Below are positions 32,553 to 39,444 of a stretch of DNA of 39,444 nt, piece after piece (the first letter of the stretch is position 1; the number at the start of each line of letters is the position of its first letter). The notes beneath the pieces were generated by a model that worked only from the letters and a program-made list of their open reading frames with translations, was not told the origin of the DNA and ran no database searches. A program made the translations under genes and the position numbers. Source of the stretch: Pseudanabaena sp. (lineage in GTDB: Bacteria; Cyanobacteriota; Cyanobacteriia; Pseudanabaenales; Pseudanabaenaceae); contig QBMK01000011.1 in the NCBI GenBank assembly GCA_003249035.1, positions 70,640 to 110,083 on the forward strand. The letters run 5' to 3'.

Positions 32553-34331
32553 TTAAAATGGGTTGGCAACTAGCGAAAAATAAAACCCATTCTCTTGCCA
32601 AGTTTTCTTCTCGCCAGGATTTAGGCTAAGTGGAACTCCAAAATCTAAACGGGCTGAGAAGCGATCGCTAAGTTGAAAGCGCAGTCCCATTCCCACTGAT
32701 GCCAATGTACTAGGGTCGGGATCGGCTCTGACACTATGGTTCCATGCTTTGCCAAAATCAAAGAACGGAGCAAATTGTAATAGTCCGTTAATTTCTGGAA
32801 TCCGCACTAAGGGAATCCGCACTTCAGCAGAAAGCAGCAGTCCGTTATCGGTTTGAACGAGATCTTGACGATAGCCGCGCACGGTGTCTTGTCCGCCAAA
32901 GGTAATTTGTTCTTGGGACAAAAGCGGGCGATCGGCAAGTTGCAAATCGCCTCGAATGAACAGAAAAGTATCAGGAGCTAACAGCCGCACGTATTGGGAT
33001 TGTCCGCGCCAAACAAAAAAGCGACCGTCGGGAGAAAATGCGTTGATGGTCGTACCGAGGGCTTCAATGCCTAAACTGAATTGAGAACGTGCGGTAAAAA
33101 CTTCTTCGCTACTGCGTTGCACGTACTCCTGAAAGAAGCGAATGGCTGTGAGCGTTGTTTTGCCATCAACGTCAGAGCCGAGGGAAGGAAACGGAATTTC
33201 ACCGCCTAGTAAGGAAGCTTGGCTTTGGCGGTGGTTGGCGGTCAAACCGATCGCAAAGTCTTGTGAGGTGTTTTGTAGCAGGGGCTGGCGGATTGATATC
33301 TCGTAGTTGCGATAGTTTGAGCGAATGTCGAGTACGTCAAAAGGGGCTTCGATGACGGTGCTAGCAGAGGTTGTAAAGCCAATACTAATCGTACCGTTAT
33401 AGGGATTAAAAGGAATTGTGTAACTGACATCAAAGAGATTGCTGCCGTCGGTATTTATATAGGAGAGACCGAGGCGATCGCCTAGTCCGGTGAGGTTTGT
33501 CTGGACGAGTTGAATTTGGCGGCGATTGGTGCCGACGCTGGGGGTACTGTTGTTGTCGAAGGTAATCGGCAAGCTAAAGGTTTTTGCTTCGGTGGCGCTT
33601 ACTTCTAAGATGTTGATACCGGGCTGAGATCCGGGGGATAAATTGGCGGAGATGCTCTCCAGTAGAGGATTGATTTGCAAAAGTTGCAGCGATTCTAGGA
33701 GGCGAGTGCGGTTAAGGGGTTTGCCTGTGGCGATCGCAATTCGCGATCGAATGTAATTTGGGTCTAGTCTAGTCAATCCTGTGATTTTGATTTCTTCTAG
33801 TCCGCCTTCGACGATCTGAATCTTTACGGTACCTGTGGTTAGGTTTTGTTCGGGGACAAAGGCTCCTGAGGTGATATATCCGCGTTCTAAATAAAGCTCT
33901 GTGATTTTAGTTCTGACTTGAAATAGCTCGTTAATCGAAATGGGCTTGTTAATGTATGGATCTGTAATTTTGGCAAGTTCTTCTTCACTGAAGACGGTGC
34001 TGCCGATAATCACAAATTTTTTGACTACGATGGTTTCGGTTGTGTTGTTTTTGGGAACTGGAGGAGTGGTCTGTGGTGCGATCGGCGCAAGCAAGCTATC
34101 GGGGGATGGAAGCTTAGATGGTTTCTTGGGGAGTATTGGTGTGTTTTTGGGGATGAGATCGGGGGTAATGGGTCTGATTCTGGGGATGCGATCGGGTGGG
34201 ATGGGGGCAGTTTGGGCGGCGATTGGTTGGGCATAGGTGGCGATCGCCGCGATCGCTAGCATTGCCATATGTTTTTTCAGCCTATTCGAGACTGAGGCTG
34301 CATGGTTATCATCCTTATAGAGTTCATCCAC
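32553..34331 (-). CDS. TpsB outer-membrane transporter, ShlB/FhaC/HecB family
   Basis: This 592-residue protein starts from a GTG chosen because AGGAG lies 7 nt upstream; a TTG at 34346 is the longest alternative. A signal peptide (RLKKHMAMLAIAAIATYAQPIAAQ region) is followed by a proline-rich linker (about 30-90; IPPDRIPRIRP, LPSPDSLLAP). A POTRA region follows (about 100-180; VKKFVIIGSTVFSEEEL, LYLERGYITSGAFVP, VKIQIVEGGLEEI). The C-terminal beta barrel (about 190-592) includes GLGDRLGLSY, FGGQDTVRGYR (the conserved plug-loop region) and LQFAPFFDFGKAWN. It ends in Phe. It should secrete the TpsA exoprotein encoded divergently 446 bp away. The cyclase gene follows after 43 bp. The function call is firm; pairing with that TpsA is inferred from position. 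Confidence 0.92.
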   Translation of the reverse strand: MDELYKDDNHAASVSNRLKKHMAMLAIAAIATYAQPIAAQTAPIPPDRIPRIRPITPDLIPKNTPILPKKPSKLPSPDSLLAPIAPQTTPPVPKNNTTETIVVKKFVIIGSTVFSEEELAKITDPYINKPISINELFQVRTKITELYLERGYITSGAFVPEQNLTTGTVKIQIVEGGLEEIKITGLTRLDPNYIRSRIAIATGKPLNRTRLLESLQLLQINPLLESISANLSPGSQPGINILEVSATEAKTFSLPITFDNNSTPSVGTNRRQIQLVQTNLTGLGDRLGLSYINTDGSNLFDVSYTIPFNPYNGTISIGFTTSASTVIEAPFDVLDIRSNYRNYEISIRQPLLQNTSQDFAIGLTANHRQSQASLLGGEIPFPSLGSDVDGKTTLTAIRFFQEYVQRSSEEVFTARSQFSLGIEALGTTINAFSPDGRFFVWRGQSQYVRLLAPDTFLFIRGDLQLADRPLLSQEQITFGGQDTVRGYRQDLVQTDNGLLLSAEVRIPLVRIPEINGLLQFAPFFDFGKAWNHSVRADPDPSTLASVGMGLRFQLSDRFSARLDFGVPLSLNPGEKKTWQENGFYFSLVANPF

Positions 34332-34777
34332 CAAAATACTCCTCAATTTCGTGAAGCCATTAAATTAAGGTGTTATTGTAGCTGATCATCTAAAAATTAC
34401 TACAAGAAATTTGAGAATTATTTCTTAACATTAAATCTTAAATTCTTTATTGCTGTATCCGCAATTTGTCTAGCATTCAGGAAAATATAATGACAGATTT
34501 TGTTGCTTATGAGAGGATGTTTTGAACGTTTTAAATAATGTCATTTGCAAAAGGTTGTATATAGCAACTAGAAGTAATTTTTGATGGGCTTTGATTTCAC
34601 TATGCGATTCGGTTTATATAAACTGAGCGAGGTCGAAGATTTTTTGCAAATGCTAATTATTTAGGATCGCTATGGTAAGTTTTTTGATAAAGACTTGATT
34701 TGGGCTTTGTGTAAATCCCTAATCTGTTGAAAAGATTTCACTTGTAATAACTTGTAATATAGAGACAAGCAAATAAT
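34332..34777. other. Divergent TPS promoter region
   Basis: This 446-bp A/T-rich gap between tpsB and tpsA must hold both promoters. It contains an 11-bp perfect inverted repeat, CATTTGCAAAA (34542-34552) and TTTTGCAAATG (34642-34652), about 90 bp apart. A small GTTG...CAAC stem lies inside it. No gene or repeat-family element was seen. Confidence 0.55.
34339..34343 (-). promoter_or_regulatory. Ribosome binding site deciding the tpsB start
   Basis: AGGAG on the minus strand lies 7 nt before the GTG at 34331. It favours that codon over the TTG at 34346, which would overlap the site. Confidence 0.6.
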
Positions 34778-37700
34778 ATGAAGCCCATCCATTGCTATTT
34801 GTCTGGAGTCGCTGCTTTTACCCTAAGCTATTTCACGGCTGCGCTTTCGGCGATGGCGCAGTTCGTTCCTGATGCGACTTTGCCTGCTAATTCTACGGTA
34901 ACGACAAATGGGCAAGTCCATACGATTAATGGCGGTACGACGAGAGGCGTTAATCTCTATCACAGCTTTCAGGATTTCTCGGTTCCGACCAATAACACGG
35001 CGCATTTTAATAATGCTGCACAGATTCAGAATGTGTTGACGCGGGTGACGGGTAATTCTGTTTCGAATATTGATGGGTTGATTAAGGCGAATGGGAATGC
35101 GAATTTATATTTGCTCAATCCCAATGGGATTGCGTTTGGGGCTAATGCGAAGTTCGAGATTGGTGGGTCTTTTGTGGGGAGTACTGGTAGTAGTTTTAAG
35201 TTTGCTGATGGTAGCGAGTTTAGTGCGACTAATCCGCAGGCTCCGCCTTTGTTGACGTTGAGTGTTTCACCGGGGTTGCAGTATGGTGGAGCTAACCCTG
35301 CACCAATAAACAATGCGGGAAATTTGATGGTCGGGAAAGACCTGACTCTTTCGGGTGGGAGTGTCACGAGTACGGGAAATTTATATGTTCCCAATGGAAA
35401 CTTGAATCTCGAAGCAGTGGCAGGAGATGTTAAGGCATCGCAGTTTCAGGCAGGTACGGCAACGCTTTCGGCGACGCAAGATATATTGCTGGAAAGTGGT
35501 AATTTCCAAACTTCGGGCGATTTGAATCTATTGGCTAAGAATGCGGTGGTGTTCCAAGATAGCGTGACACAACCGCTCAATTTGTTAGTGGGTGGAAATT
35601 TGTCAATCCAAGGAGATCGGGATGTAAATGTGAATGTGCTGGCAAATCCAAATAGCAGTTTATTTGCTGGTGGAAATGTGGTTTTGCGATCGGCTAATCC
35701 GATTAATATTGATGCTGATTGGAATGGCGGGGGGGATTTTCGTATAGAAAAGTTAGATGGATCTCTTGGCGATATATACAGCGCAAACGATCCTGTGTTT
35801 CAATTTGGCGGAGACGTAAATTTCGGGAATTACAATGGTGCATCTTTACAAATTCTTGCAGGCGGGAGCTTTACGGCTGGAACAATCCAGATTACTGGTG
35901 CTGGAAGTCCATTTAATGACAGTACGGTTACGCTTTCTGATGGCTCGTCTTTAATTGTTAATGGGTCAACGCGCCCATTACTGGATATTCGGGCAGGCGT
36001 GCTGCCGAGTGCATTCTTTCCTTCTCCTGCTGTAGTTAATGGTGTTCCAACAAGCGTAAATATCTCTATTGACTCTATTGCTTTTCGCAATACTGTCGCA
36101 GGGTCTAACGGTTTAGTTTTCCTGACAAATCAGTTTGCTCCAAATACTGCTCTCTTTGGTAGTATTTCTGTAGGAGCGATTAGTACTGCTAGTTCAGTTG
36201 GGAATGCTGGATCGATAGTAATAGACTCTAAGGGAGATATTGCGCTCACTAATCGACTCACTACCTTCTCTACTGCTAATATATCGAATGGTGGAGACGT
36301 AAAGCTTCTTGCAGATGGAAATGTGTTTGTTTCGGGGATCGATACAGCTTCAGATTTCTCGAATGCTGGTAACGTTACACTTCTGAGTCGCAATGGGAAC
36401 ATCGATACTAGGGCTGGGAGTATTAATGCTTATGCTTTTGGGCTAGATGGCGGGAAGGTGACGCTAACAGCAGGGCAGGATGTTCTAGCTGGAAACATTG
36501 ATTCAACGGGTAGAGGCTTGGGCAGTGGGAATGATATATTGATCGGCGCTGCAAGGTCTGTTTTCATAGTTAACGGCTCTTCGTTAAATGTTTCTACTTT
36601 TGGGCAAGGGAATGCAGGTAACGTTACGATTACTGCTAAGGATTTAGTCTCATTTGATAATGGTTATGCACGTAGTAATGTTAACGCTGGAGCAGTCGGG
36701 AATGGTGGGAAAGTGAGCATTGATGCACGCTCTGTCTCTGTTACAAATGGTGCTCAGTTACAATCTAATACATTTGGGCAAGGAAATACAGGAAGTGTCA
36801 CGATTACTGCTACGGATTCTGTATTATTCTCTGGCACAGGCAATGGATTTAAAAGCGGTTTATTCAGTGTTGTGGGAATTGGAGCAGTGGGAAATGGTGG
36901 GAAAGTGAGCATTGATGCACGCTCTGTCTCTGTTACAAATGGTGCTCAGTTACAATCTAATACATTTGGGCAAGGAAATACAGGAAGTGTCACGATTACT
37001 GCTACGGATTCTGTATTATTCTCTGGCACAGGCAATGGATTTAAAAGCGGTTTATTCAGTGTTGTGGGAATTGGAGCAGTGGGAAATGGTGGGAAAGTGA
37101 GCATTGATGCACGCTCTGTCTCTGTTACAAATGGTGCTCAGTTAGTATCCAGTACACTAGGGAAAGGAAATGCAGGAAATATCACGATTACTGCTATGGA
37201 TATAGTCTCATTTGACAATGCACAAGCATTCAGTGTTGTGGAAAATAGAGCAGTAGGGAATGGCGGGAATGTGAGCATTGATGCCCGCTCTGTCTCTGTT
37301 ACAAATGGTGCTGCGTTATTATCCGATACAAGAGGGCAAGGAAATGCAGGAAATGTCAAGATTACTGCTACAGATTCTGTATTATTCTCTGGCAGAAGAG
37401 AATTTGCTAGCGGTGCATTCAGTAATGTGTCAACTGGAGCGGTCGGGAATGGTGGGAATGTGAGCATTGATGCACGCTCTGTCTCTGTCACAAATGGTGC
37501 TCAGTTACAATCTACTACATTTGGGCAAGGAAATGCAGGAAGTGTCACGATTACTGCTACAGATTCTGTATTATTCTCTGGCTCTAGCAATGGAGTTGTT
37601 AGCCTTGCAGCCAGCACGGTGTTAGCTGGAGCAGTCGGGAATGGTGGGAATGTGAGCATTGATGCCCGCTCTGTCTCTGTTACAAATGGTGCTGCGTTAT

Positions 37701-39444
37701 TATCCGATACAAGAGGGCAAGGAAATGCAGGAAATGTCAAGATTACGGCTACGGAGTTGGTCTTATTTGACAATGGTTATGCATACAGCAATGTGAACGC
37801 TGGATCGAAAGGTAATGGTGGGAATGTGAGCATTAATGCAGGCTCTGTCTTTGTTACAAATGGTGCTGCGTTATTATCCGATACAAGAGGGCAAGGAAAT
37901 GCAGGAAATGTCAAGATTACTGCTACAGATTCTGTATTATTCTCTGGCAGAAGAGAATTTGCTAGCGGTGCATTCAGTAATGTGTCAACTGGAGCGGTCG
38001 GGAATGGTGGGAATGTGAGCATTGATGCACGCTCTGTCTCTGTTACAAATGGTGCTCAGTTACAATCCAATACATATGGGAAAGGAAATGCAGGAAATAT
38101 CACAATTACTGCTACAGATTCTGTATTATTCTCTGGCTCTAGCAATGGAGTTATTAGCCTTGCAGCCAGCAGTGTGATAGCTGGAGCGGTAGGGAATGGT
38201 GGGAATGTTAGCATTGATGCACGCTCTGTCTCTGTTACAAATGGTGCTGTGTTAGCATCCAGTACACTAGGTCAAGGAAATGCAGGAAATATCACAATTA
38301 CTGCTACAGATTCTGTATTATTCTCTGGCTCTAGCAATGGAGTTATTAGCCTTGCAGCCAGCAGTGTGATAGCTGGAGCGGTAGGGAATGGTGGGAATGT
38401 TAGCATTGATGCACGCTCTGTCTCTGTTACAAATGGTGCTGTGTTAGCATCCAGTACACTAGGTCAAGGAAATGCAGGAAATATCACAATTACTGCTACA
38501 GATTCTGTATTATTCTCTGGCTCTAGCAATGGAAATAGTGTTGCAGCCAGCACGGTGGAAGCTGGAGCAGTAGGGGATGGCGGGAATGTGAGCATTGATG
38601 CACGCTTTGTCTCTGTTACAAATGGTGCTGGGTTTTCATCCAGTACCTCTGGTCAAGGAAATGCAGGGAATATAACGATTAAGGCTACGGATTCTGTATT
38701 ATTCTCTGGCTCTAGCAATGGGTTTAATAGCGCAGCATTCACTACTGTGAAAGCTGGAGCTGTAGGGAATGGTGGGAATGTGAGCATTGATGCGCGCTCT
38801 GTCTCTGCCATTAATGGGGCTGAGTTATCATCCAGTACATTTGGGCAAGGAAATGCAGGAAATGTCACGATTACTGCTAGGGATTCTGTATTCCTGTCAA
38901 ACTCAAAAGTTTTATCAGAGACAGATTCAAATTTCGGCAATGGTGGGAAAGTCGAAGTCAATGCTCAAAGACTAGATATTTTGAACGGCAGTCAAATTTC
39001 GACATCAACATCTAGTAGTGGAAATGTAGGTGCTATCAAGATTCTTTTAGGTCAGGCTCTCATTGTCGATGGCGTTGGCTCGCTCATCACCGCCAGTACA
39101 TTATCTGGCTCAACAGGAACAGGCGGCAGCATCTTTATCGATCCACCCCTTGTCACTATCGCTAACGGCGCGGGAATTTCTGTAAGTAGTCTTGGTGCTG
39201 GAGTCGGTGGAGACATTACGCTATTCGCCGATCGCCTCACCCTCCTCAACGGAGCATTCATTAAAGCCGAAACTGCCAGCAGCAATGGCGGCAACATCAA
39301 CCTGAACATTCCCGCAATATTACTCCTTCGCTACGGTAGTCAAATCAGCACCACCGCAGGCACAGCCCTATCAGGCGGCAACGGGGGCAACATCAACATC
39401 AACGCAGGATTCATCGTCGGAGTCAAAGGCGAAAACAGCGATAT
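34778..39444 (+). CDS. TpsA exoprotein, filamentous-haemagglutinin type (runs off the window)
   Basis: The frame from the ATG at 34778 is open to the last base: 1,555 complete codons and no stop, so the C-terminus is missing. It was checked codon by codon up to the repeats, and all repeat boundaries are in phase. Residues 1-28 form a signal peptide (MKPIHCYLSGVAAFTLSYFT...MAQ). The TPS secretion domain follows, with NLYHSFQDFSVP, NVLTRVTG, SNIDGLIKANGNANLYLLNP and NGIAFGANA, the NPNG-type signature recognised by TpsB. Beta-helix sequence then leads to 12 tandem repeats of 57-64 residues (36713-38950), then a compositionally different tail. The product should be a long surface or secreted adhesin-like fibre. 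The target is unknown. GCGATCGC is absent from the whole gene, unlike its surroundings. Confidence 0.92.
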   Translation, partial: MKPIHCYLSGVAAFTLSYFTAALSAMAQFVPDATLPANSTVTTNGQVHTINGGTTRGVNLYHSFQDFSVPTNNTAHFNNAAQIQNVLTRVTGNSVSNIDGLIKANGNANLYLLNPNGIAFGANAKFEIGGSFVGSTGSSFKFADGSEFSATNPQAPPLLTLSVSPGLQYGGANPAPINNAGNLMVGKDLTLSGGSVTSTGNLYVPNGNLNLEAVAGDVKASQFQAGTATLSATQDILLESGNFQTSGDLNLLAKNAVVFQDSVTQPLNLLVGGNLSIQGDRDVNVNVLANPNSSLFAGGNVVLRSANPINIDADWNGGGDFRIEKLDGSLGDIYSANDPVFQFGGDVNFGNYNGASLQILAGGSFTAGTIQITGAGSPFNDSTVTLSDGSSLIVNGSTRPLLDIRAGVLPSAFFPSPAVVNGVPTSVNISIDSIAFRNTVAGSNGLVFLTNQFAPNTALFGSISVGAISTASSVGNAGSIVIDSKGDIALTNRLTTFSTANISNGGDVKLLADGNVFVSGIDTASDFSNAGNVTLLSRNGNIDTRAGSINAYAFGLDGGKVTLTAGQDVLAGNIDSTGRGLGSGNDILIGAARSVFIVNGSSLNVSTFGQGNAGNVTITAKDLVSFDNGYARSNVNAGAVGNGGKVSIDARSVSVTNGAQLQSNTFGQGNTGSVTITATDSVLFSGTGNGFKSGLFSVVGIGAVGNGGKVSIDARSVSVTNGAQLQSNTFGQGNTGSVTITATDSVLFSGTGNGFKSGLFSVVGIGAVGNGGKVSIDARSVSVTNGAQLVSSTLGKGNAGNITITAMDIVSFDNAQAFSVVENRAVGNGGNVSIDARSVSVTNGAALLSDTRGQGNAGNVKITATDSVLFSGRREFASGAFSNVSTGAVGNGGNVSIDARSVSVTNGAQLQSTTFGQGNAGSVTITATDSVLFSGSSNGVVSLAASTVLAGAVGNGGNVSIDARSVSVTNGAALLSDTRGQGNAGNVKITATELVLFDNGYAYSNVNAGSKGNGGNVSINAGSVFVTNGAALLSDTRGQGNAGNVKITATDSVLFSGRREFASGAFSNVSTGAVGNGGNVSIDARSVSVTNGAQLQSNTYGKGNAGNITITATDSVLFSGSSNGVISLAASSVIAGAVGNGGNVSIDARSVSVTNGAVLASSTLGQGNAGNITITATDSVLFSGSSNGVISLAASSVIAGAVGNGGNVSIDARSVSVTNGAVLASSTLGQGNAGNITITATDSVLFSGSSNGNSVAASTVEAGAVGDGGNVSIDARFVSVTNGAGFSSSTSGQGNAGNITIKATDSVLFSGSSNGFNSAAFTTVKAGAVGNGGNVSIDARSVSAINGAELSSSTFGQGNAGNVTITARDSVFLSNSKVLSETDSNFGNGGKVEVNAQRLDILNGSQISTSTSSSGNVGAIKILLGQALIVDGVGSLITASTLSGSTGTGGSIFIDPPLVTIANGAGISVSSLGAGVGGDITLFADRLTLLNGAFIKAETASSNGGNINLNIPAILLLRYGSQISTTAGTALSGGNGGNININAGFIVGVKGENSD
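36713..38950 (+). repeat. Twelve tandem in-frame repeats inside tpsA
   Basis: Units start at 36713, 36905, 37097, 37271, 37460, 37652, 37826, 38015, 38207, 38399, 38588 and 38780, with lengths of 192, 192, 174, 189, 192, 174, 189, 192, 192, 189, 192 and 171 bp, all multiples of three. The consensus unit is VSIDARSVSVTNGA, then a variable patch, then GQGNAGNVTITATDSVLFSG, a second variable patch and GAVGNGG. Units 1 and 2 appear identical over 192 bp. Units 4 and 7 are nearly identical and 555 bp apart, indicating duplication of a three-unit block. A degenerate unit precedes the array (about 36521-36712). Confidence 0.93.

Noticed and set aside
32553-34331. Calling the TPS pair a haemolysin
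   Set aside because: The ShlB/FhaC/HecB family name covers many substrates. The visible part of TpsA is a repetitive adhesin-like beta-helix with no haemolysin or toxin domain in view.
36713-38950. Regularly spaced repeats as a possible CRISPR or non-coding satellite array
   Set aside because: Units are 171-192 bp, always multiples of three, and encode a Gly/Asn/Val-rich beta-helix pattern within a TPS exoprotein frame. There are no short repeats with unique spacers.
36720-38975. Many open frames of 60-117 codons on both strands within the tpsA repeats
   Set aside because: They are shadows of the repeated coding sequence. The true frame (codon starts in phase with 34778) is open throughout, and these frames repeat simply because the DNA repeats.

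Overview
The window comes from a cyanobacterium. It has many HIP1 octamers (GCGATCGC) on both strands, a phycobilisome-core gene (apcF), a cyanobacterial-type Hfq, a class II fructose-bisphosphate aldolase of the Calvin-cycle type, and a haemagglutinin-type two-partner secretion (TPS) system. The moderate-to-low GC content and gene style would fit a filamentous Pseudanabaena-like organism, but that genus call is inference. No rRNA, tRNA, CRISPR array, transposase gene or prophage was recognised.

Layout. (1) 62-3484, minus strand: an HD-domain (p)ppGpp hydrolase-like gene overlapping a response regulator with a GAF domain, then fba and apcF. (2) 4224-9107, plus strand: a FIST sensory protein, an ABC exporter, a stress-protein-like gene and a degenerate histidine-kinase ATPase. 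(3) 9317-17524: polA (minus), a repeat-motif protein of unknown function (plus), a DUF2779 nuclease-like protein (minus) and a long glutathione-S-transferase-like protein (plus). (4) 17591-25202, all minus: two tandem paralogous radical SAM proteins, a YlqD-family protein, an acyl-CoA/ACP synthetase, a coiled-coil protein with a HEPN-like motif, and hfq. (5) 25496-30164: a small outer-membrane beta-barrel-like protein, sfsA, a Kir-type channel and a DEAD-box RNA helicase. (6) 30236-39444: a CHASE2 nucleotide cyclase in an apparent operon with a TpsB transporter, divergent from a very large TpsA exoprotein that is open from 34778 to the window edge (at least 1,555 codons). The exoprotein carries 12 tandem in-frame repeats of 57-64 residues.

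The intergenic DNA is rich in structured repeats. Family A is a ~103-bp element with three hairpins and ATACCA/TGGTAT ends. It occurs four times, and in one copy both arms of a stem have changed together. Family B is a ~130-bp double-hairpin element with longer imperfect terminal inverted repeats. It occurs as two full copies, one deleted copy and possible half copies. Several terminators are built across the stop codon of the gene they end.

The most coherent multi-gene system is region 6: a secreted adhesin-like TpsA, its outer-membrane transporter, and a membrane-bound cyclase co-transcribed with the transporter. Secondary leads are the HEPN-motif protein, the degenerate kinase ATPase beside a stress-type protein, the triple YFFG/WID-motif protein, and a possible 28-residue small protein behind a perfect 8-bp inverted repeat that contains an NtcA-type consensus.
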